Notes: generated by a model from the letters alone, not told the origin. A DNA stretch of 64,000 nucleotides from an uncultured Acidimicrobiales bacterium (GCA_905480195.1 CAJQPN010000020.1:1-64000), one strand, 5' to 3'. Positions 8,699-17,733 are shown, counted from the stretch's first letter. Numbers and translations are program-made.

Positions 8699-9700
8699 AT
8701 GAGCATGCAAGTAGCCGTGTTGGGAGCCGGGTCGTGGGGTACGACGTTTGCGCACCTTTGCGCCCACAACGCGCCGACGCTGCTTTGGGCTCGCGACGAG
8801 GCAGTCGCTGATGCCATCAACGAACGGGGTGTCAATCCTCGATATCTGGAGGGGTACGAACTCCACCCGGATCTTCGGGCGTCGTCGGACCTCGCGCACG
8901 TGGTTGTTCAGGCCGACCTGCTGGTGGTGGGGGTTCCGTCGGCATCGTTTCGCCAGGTCTTGATCGATGTTCGGCCCCATCTCCGGCCCTGGGTGCCGGT
9001 TGTCTCGCTCACCAAGGGCCTCGAACTCGGGTCAGGCAAGCGGATGACCCAGTTGATCGACGAGGAGCTCCCTGGGCGTCCCAACGGTGTGCTCACCGGT
9101 CCGAATCTCGCAAAGGAGATCCTCGCCGGCGATGCCGCGGCTGCGGTCGTGGCATTCACCAACATCAAGATCGCCGAGACGATGCAAGAAATTTTCTCCT
9201 CGCAGTTGTTTCGCGTCTACTCCAGCACCGATGTGATCGGGTGTGAGCTCGGCGGCGCGCTCAAGAACGTGATCGCACTGGCAGCGGGAATGGCCGAAGG
9301 CCTCGGCACCGGCGACAACACCCGCGCAGCTGTGATGACCCGGGGATTGGCCGAAGTGACTCGCCTCGGAGTGGCCCTCGGCGGTCGGCCCGAGACTTTT
9401 GCCGGTCTCGCAGGTATGGGCGACCTGCTCGCCACCTGTATGAGCCCCCAGAGCCGCAATCGGACCTTTGGCGAACGTATGGCTGCCGGGCTCACGGTTG
9501 CGGAGGTCGAGGCCGCCATGGACCAGGTGGCCGAAGGTGTGGTGTCGGCGCCGATCGTGGTCGAGCTCGCTCGACAACACGGTGTCGCCATGCCGATTAC
9601 CGAACAGATGCGCGCGTGTATCGAGGACGGCCGATCTGCTCTGCAGGCCTACGATGGACTCGTCCGCTCACCGGCTGCCCGCGAGATCGATCCGGGCTGA
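8699..9700 (+). CDS. gpsA: Glycerol-3-phosphate dehydrogenase [NAD(P)+]
   Basis: 333-residue cytosolic enzyme that makes sn-glycerol-3-phosphate from dihydroxyacetone phosphate for phospholipid synthesis. The N-terminal Rossmann motif is VLGAGSWGTTFA. The catalytic region reads GGALKNVIALAAGMAEGLGTG, containing the conserved Lys. The block GLAGMGDLLATCMSPQSRNRTFG is diagnostic of GpsA. The length is normal. It appears leaderless, with -10-like TAGGGT 6 nt upstream, and it diverges from cofC with only 23 bp between the start codons. Confidence 0.97.
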   Translation: MSMQVAVLGAGSWGTTFAHLCAHNAPTLLWARDEAVADAINERGVNPRYLEGYELHPDLRASSDLAHVVVQADLLVVGVPSASFRQVLIDVRPHLRPWVPVVSLTKGLELGSGKRMTQLIDEELPGRPNGVLTGPNLAKEILAGDAAAAVVAFTNIKIAETMQEIFSSQLFRVYSSTDVIGCELGGALKNVIALAAGMAEGLGTGDNTRAAVMTRGLAEVTRLGVALGGRPETFAGLAGMGDLLATCMSPQSRNRTFGERMAAGLTVAEVEAAMDQVAEGVVSAPIVVELARQHGVAMPITEQMRACIEDGRSALQAYDGLVRSPAAREIDPG

Positions 9701-9723
9701 ACCCCGACCTCTGCGTTCTCGTC

Positions 9724-11112
9724 ATGGCTTTCCGCAACCCGTTCCGACGTCCGGTTTTCACCGCCACCGATGACTCGTTTGGCCTTCTCATCGGCGATCT
9801 CGACGGTCCAGTCGGCCGGATCAGCACCAAGGGAACGATTGCGGTCGACGATGGAGGTTGGCGGATCGAGTGGGGCGTCAAGGCGGGGGTCGATTGGCGT
9901 CTCGCCCATACGCAGACGGCAGTACGACAACTCCGAGTCGACGACACGCCGGTCTTCGAGACTTGGATTCGGGTCCCTGGTGGCGACGTGATTCAACGAG
10001 TCGGCGTCGTCAATGATGGCACTGGCAGAGCACTGGTCGTTGAGTATGAGAACGCTTCGCCCGAAGCGGTGATCATCGCCACTGTCGGGATCGCTGATGC
10101 GGCGATGACGACTGATCGCGGCGGCGCTTCCATCGACGGCAAACCCTGGATTCGATCGGCCAGTGTCGGCGCCGCCACGGCCGGCGCCGATGTCTGGGCG
10201 GCGGTCGCCGCCGGCCCTATCGGTACTGATACCGAAGGGCATGGTGGAGCTGCTGTGTTGACGCCATTGCCGCACCGTCAGCGGTCCACGGTCGTCGTCG
10301 CGATCGAGGGTGAGATCCCGACCCGTGAAGTAACCCCCGACGAAATCGCCTCAGGTTGGCGTGCTGTCACCGCCGAAGCGCTTGACATTGACGTTCCTGA
10401 TGTCCAGCTCAGCTCTGCGTGGCGGCGAGTGATCTGCGATCTGATCCTCGCTGCGGGCACCGACGATCCTGTGATCGCCGGTGAAGCGGCATGGTGGCTC
10501 GATCTCGCCGGACTGCACCGTGAGGCCGACCGCGGGCGAGGAGCAGTCCTGCGTGCCGCTGATCGAGGGACCCTCGATGCTGAGGGCGCAGTCGTCGGCC
10601 TGCGGGCGTTAGCGAGTGGTGAGATTCGAGCTGGCACGAAGTCAGACCTGGCCGAGATTGCCGGGCCGCTGGCTGCGATCGCCGGTGAGCAGCTTGATCG
10701 GGCGACCACGCGGCTGGTCACTCGTGCGACCGAGTCGGAGGCGCCTGAGGTCGCATCCGATGCATCGGCACTGGTCGAGCGGCTCACGCTTGCCGACCGG
10801 GAACCGACGTCTCCCGTTGCCGCCGGTGCGGCGCGAGTTCTCGGTTATCTCTTCGATGACGCTGATGTCACCGGCCAACTGTCGATGTTGCCGGAGGTCC
10901 CGGAGGCGTGGAAGGGGCAATCGATCGATGTCCGCCGCATGGTGACTGGTCTCGGCTCGTTGTCCTTCAGCGTTCGTTGGCACGGCGACCGGCCTGCGGT
11001 GCTCTGGGAACGAAGCGGTGGACCGGACGATGCCGTGCTGAAATGCCCCGGGCTCGATCCGTCGTGGTCGACATCGGCGCGCAACGGTGAAGCGTTACTT
11101 GCTGCACCATGA
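9724..11112 (+). CDS. Unknown protein with glycoside hydrolase-like C-terminal segment
   Basis: 462-residue protein with no signal peptide and no family that I can name securely. Residues 1-160 are beta-rich (GRISTKGTIAVDDGGWRIEW). The middle is alpha-helical and alanine-rich (residues 230-390). The last 80 residues contain LPEVPEAWKGQSIDVRRM and LSFSVRWHGDRPAVLWE, which resemble the C-terminal beta domain of alpha/alpha-barrel glycoside hydrolases. No catalytic acidic pair is obvious. The ATG at 9724 is chosen; the frame is open upstream but only into gpsA. It lies 23 bp after gpsA and overlaps rnhB by 4 bp, so the three are probably one transcript. Confidence 0.75.
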   Translation: MAFRNPFRRPVFTATDDSFGLLIGDLDGPVGRISTKGTIAVDDGGWRIEWGVKAGVDWRLAHTQTAVRQLRVDDTPVFETWIRVPGGDVIQRVGVVNDGTGRALVVEYENASPEAVIIATVGIADAAMTTDRGGASIDGKPWIRSASVGAATAGADVWAAVAAGPIGTDTEGHGGAAVLTPLPHRQRSTVVVAIEGEIPTREVTPDEIASGWRAVTAEALDIDVPDVQLSSAWRRVICDLILAAGTDDPVIAGEAAWWLDLAGLHREADRGRGAVLRAADRGTLDAEGAVVGLRALASGEIRAGTKSDLAEIAGPLAAIAGEQLDRATTRLVTRATESEAPEVASDASALVERLTLADREPTSPVAAGAARVLGYLFDDADVTGQLSMLPEVPEAWKGQSIDVRRMVTGLGSLSFSVRWHGDRPAVLWERSGGPDDAVLKCPGLDPSWSTSARNGEALLAAP

Positions 11113-11807
11113 CTGCCCACCAACTCCGGGGTGCGGTCAAGCACAAGGCTCCTGGCACCCGCATCGAACGCGAATTGTGGGAGTCAGGTTGTCGGATCGT
11201 TGCCGGCATCGACGAGGTCGGACGGGGTGCGTGGGCAGGGCCTCTGACGCTTGCTGCGGTCGTGGCGCCTCGCGAACGAAAGCTCTACAAGGTGCGGGAC
11301 TCGAAGATGCTCACAGCTGCCGAGCGTGAGGTCATGCACGACCGGATCATCGAGTGGGCCGACCACGTAAGCGTCGCCCACGCTACCCAGGAGGAGTGTG
11401 ACGAACTGGGTATGTCGGCGGCCCAGAAACTTGCCACCAATCGGGTCCTCTCTGGGCTCGGTGTTGCCGTCGATCACTGCCTCGTAGATGGCAACTGGGA
11501 TTTTGTCGAGACCGTGCCCACCACCACCGTGGTCAAAGGTGATGCGAAGAGCATCTCGATCGCAGCGGCCTCGATCATCGCCAAAGTCACCCGAGATCGC
11601 ATGATGACCTCCTGGCACGCGGTCTATCCGAGCTACTCGTTCGCCGGGAACAAGGGCTACCCATGCCCGCGTCACAAGGCGGCACTGGAGGCGCACGGCC
11701 CATCGGTCATCCACCGTCGACGGTGGGCGTTCATGGACGACCTGCGATGGTCCGGTATTCGCCGTGTCGTTGACAATGCCGATGATCCCCAACTCGAGTT
11801 GTTCTGA
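11109..11807 (+). CDS. rnhB: Ribonuclease HII
   Basis: 232-residue endonuclease that removes ribonucleotides from DNA and RNA-DNA hybrids. The diagnostic N-terminal block GIDEVGRGAWAGPLTLAAVV carries the DEVGRG active-site acids. Further acids lie in LVDGNWDF and in VKGDAKSISIAAASIIAKVTRD. The C-terminal GYPCPRHKAALEAHGPSVIHRR is typical. It overlaps the unknown gene upstream by 4 bp (ATGA), and its stop overlaps the start of the next membrane-protein gene by one base. Confidence 0.96.
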   Translation: MTAHQLRGAVKHKAPGTRIERELWESGCRIVAGIDEVGRGAWAGPLTLAAVVAPRERKLYKVRDSKMLTAAEREVMHDRIIEWADHVSVAHATQEECDELGMSAAQKLATNRVLSGLGVAVDHCLVDGNWDFVETVPTTTVVKGDAKSISIAAASIIAKVTRDRMMTSWHAVYPSYSFAGNKGYPCPRHKAALEAHGPSVIHRRRWAFMDDLRWSGIRRVVDNADDPQLELF

Positions 11808-12148
11808 TGCGTGATCGGCTTCCCGCTCTGCCGTTGCTCACGCTGATCGGCTGGACGTTTTTCGTATGGGTGTCGCGTCTTCGCAACGTGTTTGGAAACG
11901 ATGAACTCTCGGGGTGGGGGACAAGCTGGCGCATCGGTGTCGTCGTGGTGTTCGTGGCGCTGGCATCACTGGCGGTCAACGGCCGACTCGTCGGACTCTT
12001 CGTGGGCTGGACGATCGCGTACTGGATCGTGCGCGGCGGCGGAATTCTCGTCGAGGACCACAGCGCCGGGTTCAAGGCAATCCACACCGTGCTGATGGTG
12101 GTTTCGATCGGGCTGGCTATGTGGGTCTGGCGCTCGCGAAACCGGTAA
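11807..12148 (+). CDS. Small membrane protein of unknown function
   Basis: 113 residues with three to four predicted membrane segments (about 9-26, 42-60, 62-80 and 90-107) separated by short charged loops. No conserved motif is recognised. It follows rnhB with a one-base overlap, so it is co-translated, and the spacing to the next gene is 13 bp. Confidence 0.65.
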   Translation: MRDRLPALPLLTLIGWTFFVWVSRLRNVFGNDELSGWGTSWRIGVVVVFVALASLAVNGRLVGLFVGWTIAYWIVRGGGILVEDHSAGFKAIHTVLMVVSIGLAMWVWRSRNR

Positions 12149-12161
12149 CCTCGGCCTCGCT

Positions 12162-12494
12162 ATGGGACAGCCGGTCACCCTCATTCAGACGTCGTCGCCC
12201 CGCCCGGGCATCCTGCGCTTCGAGTTGAACCGGAGCCTCACCGGTATGGGCCATGTCCGCTACGAAGCCGGAGACGAGATCATCGCCGATGATCCTGCCT
12301 CTGAGCTCGCCAGCCGCCTCTTCGATGTCGGTGGCGTCGCTGCGGTCCACGTTTACAGCTCGGTGGTGACGGTCACGCTGGACAGCACCGACATGGGTGA
12401 CCTCGAGACTGTCATTGCGGGCCTCTATACGTACTATCTGCCGGGCGTCGAGATCCCCTCTGACGAGGAACTCATCGCCATGGTCGAAGGTTGA
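12162..12494 (+). CDS. Nfu/NifU N-terminal domain protein
   Basis: 110 residues resembling the Nfu N-terminal (NifU_N) domain found in Fe-S scaffold proteins. The pattern LASRLFDVGGVAAVHVYSSVVTVTLDSTD matches the core of the domain (LFxxxGVxxVxxxxxxVTV). It lacks the C-terminal CxxC Nfu domain, so it cannot by itself bind a cluster in the usual way. The homology is recognised by pattern only. A -10-like TAACCT lies 10 nt upstream of the ATG. Confidence 0.72.
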   Translation: MGQPVTLIQTSSPRPGILRFELNRSLTGMGHVRYEAGDEIIADDPASELASRLFDVGGVAAVHVYSSVVTVTLDSTDMGDLETVIAGLYTYYLPGVEIPSDEELIAMVEG

Positions 12495-12503
12495 GCGTTC
12501 GCT

Positions 12504-13124
12504 CTAGGCCCACCGGCGAATCCATGCGTGCATTGCAATGCCGGCGGCGACACCGGCATTGATGCTGCGCGTCGACCCGTACTGAGCGATCGAACAAACT
12601 GCCTCGGCAGCCTCGTGGGCGGCGTCGGACAGGCCTGGTCCTTCCTGTCCGAAGAGCAGTACGCAGTGTTCGGGCAGGTCATAGGTCTCCAACGGCACCG
12701 AGCCGGGGAAATTGTCGATGCCGACGATCGGGAGCCTGGCGGCTGTGGCCCAGGCGACGAGCCCGTCGATCGTCTCGTGGTGGCGGACGTGCTGGTAGCT
12801 GTCGGTCATCATGGCGCCGCGTCGGTTCCACTTCCGTTTTCCTACGATGTGGACCTCGGCGGCGAGGAATGCGTTGGCGGTGCGGACCACGGTTCCGATG
12901 TTGCGGTCGTGCTCCCAGTTCTCGATCGCCACGTGGAAGCTGTGCCGCCGCCTGTCGAGGTCGGCGACGATCGCGTCGACGGTCCAGTATCGGTACTCGT
13001 CGAGGACGTTGCGGCGGTCGCCTGTGGCCAGAAGTTCGAGATCGAGCCGGGGGTCGTCAGGCCAGGGCGAGGCGTGAGGTCCGACTCCGATCACATGGTC
13101 AGGCCTGTTGGGTTCGTCGGTCAC
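12504..13124 (-). CDS. TrmH/SpoU-family RNA 2'-O-methyltransferase
   Basis: 206-residue SPOUT-fold methyltransferase acting on tRNA or rRNA ribose. The motifs are NIGTVVRTANAFLAAEVHIVG (motif 1, containing the conserved N and R), LLFGQEGPGLS (motif 2) and SINAGVAAGIAMHAW (motif 3, the knot that binds SAM). The target nucleotide cannot be deduced. The start overlaps the stop of the M48 protease gene by 4 bp, so both come from one transcript. It faces the Nfu-like gene tail to tail with a 9-bp gap. Confidence 0.93.
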   Translation of the reverse strand: MTDEPNRPDHVIGVGPHASPWPDDPRLDLELLATGDRRNVLDEYRYWTVDAIVADLDRRRHSFHVAIENWEHDRNIGTVVRTANAFLAAEVHIVGKRKWNRRGAMMTDSYQHVRHHETIDGLVAWATAARLPIVGIDNFPGSVPLETYDLPEHCVLLFGQEGPGLSDAAHEAAEAVCSIAQYGSTRSINAGVAAGIAMHAWIRRWA

Positions 13125-14452
13125 CGGACGCTGCCGCTACGGCTGCCGCGGTGAGGGGAGTCCGCGTCAGGATCACAGATGTCGTTGTCCCCCGGGATCC
13201 GGTGAACGTGCTCGGTCCAATTCCGACCGTTCCAGTAACGGAGCGTGGCGGGGCTGCCACTCGGGTCGGCGTACCAGCCGGCTGCCGCGTGATCGGGGTC
13301 AGCATCGGTGTCGGCGACCTCGCCAGCACCGGCGAAGATTGCATCGAGATCGACTGATGCCGCCGCAGCGTCGTTCACGAGTTTGGCGCGACCCGGCGTC
13401 TCGACCATCGCCTCAACCGACTCGGGGTGGTTACGGTCGTCTTGGAAGGTGCGGAGTGCCGCGGCCACGACCGGGTTCGGACCGGTGTATTCGGGGAGTC
13501 CTTCCATCCGACGGAGGGCGTTGATGCGCTCGGCGAGAGGCGGGTGGGTCGAGAACATGTCGTTGAACTTGCGTCCACGGTCGTTGGCCTCGTGATTGTC
13601 GGGCGACTCGATCCATAGGTGTGATGTGGCGTGGCTCGTCCGGCGTATGACGGTGATGTCGGCGTCGAGTTTCTCGAGCGCGGAGCGCAGTCCGGTCGGG
13701 TAGCGGGTGAACTCGACCGCGGTCGCGTCGGCGAGCCCCTCACGGCTCCGGCTGACCGCAGCCTTCAGCAGTGCAGCCGCAAGGGGCGCCAGGATTGCGA
13801 CGAAGGCCACGGCAGCCACGATGATCAGCACCTGGGCACCGCCGCCGTTGTTGTCGTTGCTGCGGCGCCGGTGCGATGCCCCACCGCCGGTGAGCGCACC
13901 CCAGTAGAGCATGCGAAAGAAGATGTCGGCGATGAGGGCGATCGCGCCCGCCGTCGCGACAGCGACCGTCATCACGAGGATGTCGCCATTACGGATGTGA
14001 GCGATCTCATGAGCGATAACTCCCTCAAGTTCATCGCGATTCATCTTGTCGAGCAGGCCCGTCGTGACCGCAACCGCGGCGTTGTCGAGGTTGCGGCCGG
14101 TGGCGAAGGCATTTGGAGCCGGGTCGTGGACCACGTACACATCAGGCTTTGGCACGCCGGCAGAGATCGAGACTGCTTCCACGAGGTTGTGCAACCGGGC
14201 GAACTCTTCCTGACTTGCAGGTTGAGCACGGGTGGAGTTGAGCGCGATCGAAGCTGACGACCAATAGGACGAGAACGTGATAGCGAAGGAAATCACGACG
14301 GCAAAGATCACCCCGATCACCCCGCCCCCGGCGGAAACCGAGACCGCAACACCGACGAGCCCAAGAAGGAGAAAGAAGGCGACCATCAACACCCAGGTTC
14401 GTCGCCGGTTCCGGGCGATCAGGTCGTAGAAATCCTGGCGTTCGTCCGGCAT
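13121..14452 (-). CDS. M48 (HtpX-like) membrane metalloprotease with DUF2510 tail
   Basis: 443-residue membrane-bound zinc protease of the HtpX/Ste24 family, which degrades damaged membrane proteins. Two helices lie near residues 20-40 and 44-64, the zinc site HEIAH is at 148-152, two more helices are near 162-184 and 207-231, and the third zinc ligand lies in SREGLAD (E238). After a linker comes a C-terminal DUF2510 motif (GWYADPSGSPATLRYWNG), a small domain frequent in actinobacterial membrane proteins. That fusion is the unusual point. A -10-like TAGCTT ends 6 nt before the ATG. Confidence 0.92.
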   Translation of the reverse strand: MPDERQDFYDLIARNRRRTWVLMVAFFLLLGLVGVAVSVSAGGGVIGVIFAVVISFAITFSSYWSSASIALNSTRAQPASQEEFARLHNLVEAVSISAGVPKPDVYVVHDPAPNAFATGRNLDNAAVAVTTGLLDKMNRDELEGVIAHEIAHIRNGDILVMTVAVATAGAIALIADIFFRMLYWGALTGGGASHRRRSNDNNGGGAQVLIIVAAVAFVAILAPLAAALLKAAVSRSREGLADATAVEFTRYPTGLRSALEKLDADITVIRRTSHATSHLWIESPDNHEANDRGRKFNDMFSTHPPLAERINALRRMEGLPEYTGPNPVVAAALRTFQDDRNHPESVEAMVETPGRAKLVNDAAAASVDLDAIFAGAGEVADTDADPDHAAAGWYADPSGSPATLRYWNGRNWTEHVHRIPGDNDICDPDADSPHRGSRSGSVR

Positions 14453-14458
14453 GTCGCC

Positions 14459-14464
14459 AAGCTA
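14459..14464 (-). promoter_or_regulatory. -10-like hexamer for the M48 protease gene
   Basis: TAGCTT on the minus strand, 6 nt before the ATG at 14452; the spacing suggests a leaderless mRNA. Confidence 0.4.
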
Positions 14465-14477
14465 CCGGGTGGCTGTC

Positions 14478-14483
14478 TAGGGT
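14478..14483 (+). promoter_or_regulatory. -10-like hexamer for the MauE-like gene
   Basis: TAGGGT on the plus strand, 9 nt before the ATG at 14493; no Shine-Dalgarno is visible. Confidence 0.4.
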
Positions 14484-14492
14484 GGGACCGAC

Positions 14493-15029
14493 ATGCAGGC
14501 AGCCACCGCGTTGTTCGCCTCGGCGGCCGTGTTGTTGGTCCTCGCCGGAGTGGTGAAGGTGAGCCGACCGACGACCGCCGCCGACCTCATGCAGACGCTC
14601 GGCGCACCCTCGCGCGGTCCCTGGTCGGGCACCCACCTGGCGGTCGGGCTCGGCGTGATCGAGATTGCTTTGGGTGTGATCGGGCTCGTCTCAGAGCTGC
14701 CGGCCGCTGCGGTCGCCATCGGTGTGTTGTACGTCATCTTCGGACTCACCGTGCTGCGCGCAATGGCTCTCGGTGCCACGTCCTGTGGGTGCTTCGGGCG
14801 GATCGAGTCGCCGCCGACTTGGTTCCACGTCTTCGGCAACGCGGTTCTGGCTGCTGCGGCCTTCACTGCGGCGACTGCTTCGTCGCCACTCGAGGTGATG
14901 GACGCCCAACCTGCAGGTGGAATCGGGTTCGTCTTGTTGGTGGGAGTGTTGGCCGGACTCGCGCTCGTAGTTTTCACAGCACTTCCCGAGGCGAGTGCCG
15001 CTCGGCAGTCGAAGGAAGTCACCTCGTGA
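14493..15029 (+). CDS. MauE/DoxX-like integral membrane protein
   Basis: 178 residues with about four to five membrane segments (roughly 4-20, 50-68, 71-90, 108-126 and 140-160). The CGCFG motif following the third segment is the signature of MauE-like proteins. These are proposed to work in disulfide or redox maturation of exported proteins, usually beside thioredoxin-like partners. No such partner is adjacent here. It is flanked by the divergent M48 gene and the convergent mutM. Confidence 0.82.
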   Translation: MQAATALFASAAVLLVLAGVVKVSRPTTAADLMQTLGAPSRGPWSGTHLAVGLGVIEIALGVIGLVSELPAAAVAIGVLYVIFGLTVLRAMALGATSCGCFGRIESPPTWFHVFGNAVLAAAAFTAATASSPLEVMDAQPAGGIGFVLLVGVLAGLALVVFTALPEASAARQSKEVTS

Positions 15030-15087
15030 TCGACGCACCTGCCACCCGTGCAAGCCGAACCCTTCGCAACCGCAGCATCCTCGCGTC

Positions 15088-15906
15088 TCAGCGGGCCTGA
15101 CACGCTGGACAATAGGTCGTCGTTCGAGCATCGAGGACACGGCTCCGGAGTTCGGTCGCACAGCGGTGACATGGTGAGCCGCTGCGGCCGTAGCAGAGGA
15201 GTTCGTGCTGGTTCGCGCCGGTTGCACCGTCGCTGTCAACGTAGTCACGCAATGTGGTGCCGCCGTGGTCGAGGCCCGACTGGAGCGCGCCTCGGATCGC
15301 CTCGACGAGCCGGTCGGCCCGATCCACGGAGAGTCGACGGGTGGCCGGATTGATCCTCGCCGTCCACAACGCCTCGTCGGCGTAGATGTTGCCGACTCCG
15401 GCCACGGCACGTTGTCCCAGCAAGATGGTTTTGAGGTGACGATTGCTGCGTTTGACAAAGATCGCGAGTGCCTTGCCCGTGAAGGCCGGATCCCACGGCT
15501 CGGGACCAAGATGATCGAGGGTCGGTATTTCGCCGTAATCTCCGGCGTCGACAACGTGGATACGGCCGAAGCGCCGGATGTCGTGAAAGGTGAACAACCG
15601 CCCGTCGGTGAAGCGCCACCAGGCGCGGAGGTGGGGATGATCGAGGTCGGGCTCGTCGTCTACGGCGTGAACGGTGAGACGCCCGGTCATTCCCAAGTGC
15701 ACGACGAGTTCGGTGGGGACCTCGTGGTCGAGTTCGAACAGCAGGTATTTCCCTCGCCGGCGAGCCCCGACGATCTCACCGCCGACTGCGTCGATCGCCG
15801 GCGCGAACTTGTCGCTCCAGTGTGCGCCAGCGTCGGCGATCGAAGCGCCGACGACGCGGGCTTCGAGCTGCTGGCGGATCGTTTCGACCTCGGGGAGTTC
15901 GGGCAC
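15088..15906 (-). CDS. mutM: Formamidopyrimidine-DNA glycosylase (Fpg)
   Basis: 272-residue bifunctional glycosylase/AP lyase removing 8-oxoguanine and formamidopyrimidines. The mature N-terminus PELPEVE supplies the catalytic proline and glutamate. The strand LVVHLGMTGRL contains the conserved Lys/His region. The C-terminal zinc finger C-Y-G-R-S-G-S-P-C then C-P-A-C is intact. It starts with GTG 6 nt behind TACAGT and diverges from the next gene with 25 bp between start codons. Confidence 0.96.
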   Translation of the reverse strand: MPELPEVETIRQQLEARVVGASIADAGAHWSDKFAPAIDAVGGEIVGARRRGKYLLFELDHEVPTELVVHLGMTGRLTVHAVDDEPDLDHPHLRAWWRFTDGRLFTFHDIRRFGRIHVVDAGDYGEIPTLDHLGPEPWDPAFTGKALAIFVKRSNRHLKTILLGQRAVAGVGNIYADEALWTARINPATRRLSVDRADRLVEAIRGALQSGLDHGGTTLRDYVDSDGATGANQHELLCYGRSGSPCHRCATELRSRVLDARTTTYCPACQAR

Positions 15907-15912
15907 GGCCGA

Positions 15913-15922
15913 ACTGTAGGCT
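15913..15922. promoter_or_regulatory. Overlapping divergent -10 elements between mutM and the 15932 gene
   Basis: ACTGTAGGCT. The minus strand reads TACAGT, 6 nt before the mutM GTG. The plus strand reads TAGGCT, 9 nt before the GTG at 15932. It has the same ANNNTANNNT layout as the cofC/gpsA element. Confidence 0.5.
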
Positions 15923-15931
15923 CACGGCTCC

Positions 15932-17179
15932 GTGGAAGACTTGCTCGCCTCGATCATCTCCGACGCGCTCGACCAAGCGGCCGGGCTGCTCGAACTTGAC
16001 GCGATCCGAGCCGAGGTCTGGGCGAGCGATCTCACGGCATTGGCCGCCGAGACAGGGCCTGATGGGATCAGTCAGCTGATCGCCGCGCTCGTCGATGCCG
16101 GTGGCCCGGCGGCGGCCGCAGCGTTGTGGGCTGTCCACTCGATGGTCGACGGGGTCGACCCGGATAATCCCGCGCTCGAACCTGCCCCGGCATGGGTCGA
16201 CGATCTGCGCAGCAGCACATGCGAGGCCGCGTGGCTACTCGAAGAACGACGGGGAGTGTCAGCTGCCCTCCGGTTCGTCGACCGAGCCGATGATCGCCAT
16301 GTGGTGATCGTCGATCTCGTCCCGGCTGGCGATGGGGGCGAGAAGATCGGCGAGGTAGCAGTGGGTCCTCCCGATCTACTCGACGCGCTCGACGAGCCCG
16401 GGTCGGGAATCGCAGCGACCGAAGTTGCGCCACCCGAGCTTGCCAAGAGAATTGCGCGAGCAGGGCGATCAACCTCTGAGCCGACGAGCTCGTACGTCGC
16501 CAACGCGCGCCTGCTACTGGCCCGGCTCTCGAGTCTCGGGATCGATGACCTTGAAGCTCCCATCTGGATCGAGCCGGAGGTCCCCGAACTCCCCGCGCCC
16601 GATCCGGATGCCGATGCGTGGGCGGTTCAGGTCCTCGATCAAGCGTTGGGGGATACCGGGACTCCCGGGCCTGAAGCGGTCGCTGCGGCAGCCGCCGTGC
16701 TGCGGACCGCCGCAGGGTCGAACGATCGGCTTGCCCAGTGGCTCGCTGCTTCCGAGGGTCCCATCGATCTCGACGAACCCGATCTGGTGGTGGTTCTTTC
16801 CGCGCTGGCTGCTGCGATTTCTCCTGCGAGACTCGCACCGCTCGCAGCCGATGCCCGCCGGGCCGTACTCGAGCTCGAATGGGCCGATTGGCTTGGTGCG
16901 GTCATCGGCATCGTGCGCGCCGGTGCAGGTGTGTCGGTCGATCCCGACGGTCTGGTCGATCAGATCAACCGTTGTCAAGAGGTCACGTCGACGATCCCGA
17001 AGGCTGACCGGGGTCGTGTTGCGTGGGCATTCGAGGTGATCGCCGAGACATGGGAACCGCTCGGCATTGCCGTCGACGACACACTCACCGAGTTCGGTAG
17101 CCGGGTACTCCCGCTGGCTCTCCGCACTGCGTGGAGCGCAAAACGTCAAAAGCCTGGCGCCGAAGCACCAGGCCCCTGA
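15932..17179 (+). CDS. Unknown acidic, alanine-rich cytosolic protein
   Basis: 415 residues, no signal peptide or membrane segment, rich in Ala, Asp and Glu. The predicted pattern is mostly helical, with a proline-rich hinge near residue 210-225 (EPEVPELPAPDPDADAW). No domain is recognised. The GTG start is inferred from the -10-like TAGGCT and its length; no ATG lies near. It ends inside a strong stem-loop that it shares with the convergent small membrane-protein gene. Confidence 0.65.
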   Translation: MEDLLASIISDALDQAAGLLELDAIRAEVWASDLTALAAETGPDGISQLIAALVDAGGPAAAAALWAVHSMVDGVDPDNPALEPAPAWVDDLRSSTCEAAWLLEERRGVSAALRFVDRADDRHVVIVDLVPAGDGGEKIGEVAVGPPDLLDALDEPGSGIAATEVAPPELAKRIARAGRSTSEPTSSYVANARLLLARLSSLGIDDLEAPIWIEPEVPELPAPDPDADAWAVQVLDQALGDTGTPGPEAVAAAAAVLRTAAGSNDRLAQWLAASEGPIDLDEPDLVVVLSALAAAISPARLAPLAADARRAVLELEWADWLGAVIGIVRAGAGVSVDPDGLVDQINRCQEVTSTIPKADRGRVAWAFEVIAETWEPLGIAVDDTLTEFGSRVLPLALRTAWSAKRQKPGAEAPGP

Positions 17180-17183
17180 CGTT
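17142..17183. terminator. Bidirectional stem-loop between convergent genes
   Basis: AACGTCA (17142-17148) pairs with TGACGTT (17177-17183), and GCCTGG (17152-17157) pairs with CCAGGC (17168-17173), with a 3x3 internal loop and a 10-nt apical loop. It overlaps the stop codon of the plus-strand gene and lies just past the minus-strand gene. There is no clear U-tract. Confidence 0.6.
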
Positions 17184-17196
17184 CAGTTCGAGCGGC

Positions 17197-17496
17197 TCAG
17201 CTGGCGCGACCTGCGAAGCCGTCGCGGATGGCATTCGCCATTGCGATGACTGCATAGACCGCAACACCGTCGACGATGGTCTGAAGGAACTCGTTGTCGC
17301 GGCCAATCTCTACGAGGAAGCCGATGTCGAGGGCCCACACCAACAAGATCACGATGATCGCGTCGATGTGTTGGCCAACGAATGGGATCCCCTTCAGCGG
17401 ACCGCTGATTCCGAACAGGTCGAGCAACGAGTTGACAATCCCGACCGCTGCACCTGCAAACAGTGCAGACACAATGACAATGACAAGAATTTCCAT
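17197..17496 (-). CDS. Small two- to three-helix membrane protein
   Basis: 99 residues: a hydrophobic N-terminal helix (2-22), a loop ending in PFVGQHID, a second helix (45-65) and a weaker third (75-90). No family is recognised. A purine-rich GGGAAGGA stretch precedes the ATG by about 10 nt and could be a Shine-Dalgarno. The 250 bp upstream, shared with the aminotransferase gene, hold its promoter but no clear element could be picked. Confidence 0.6.
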   Translation of the reverse strand: MEILVIVIVSALFAGAAVGIVNSLLDLFGISGPLKGIPFVGQHIDAIIVILLVWALDIGFLVEIGRDNEFLQTIVDGVAVYAVIAMANAIRDGFAGRAS

Positions 17497-17733
17497 TTGC
17501 TGTTGTCCTTCCCCCCTGGGTCCAAAGCGGACTCAAGACGACACGGTTCGTGCCCCCTGCACGATCCCGTAACCGCAATTGTGACTTATGACACTGTTGT
17601 GGGGTTACATCCTTGAGATGTTTCTCGGCTGAACGTTTTTCGGCCGGCAGTGCCCCATGGCGAAACCAGGGGAGCGACGGAGCGTGACCGTCGACTCGTC
17701 GACATGGCTCGAGCCCGACCCGTGGCGCTCCGC

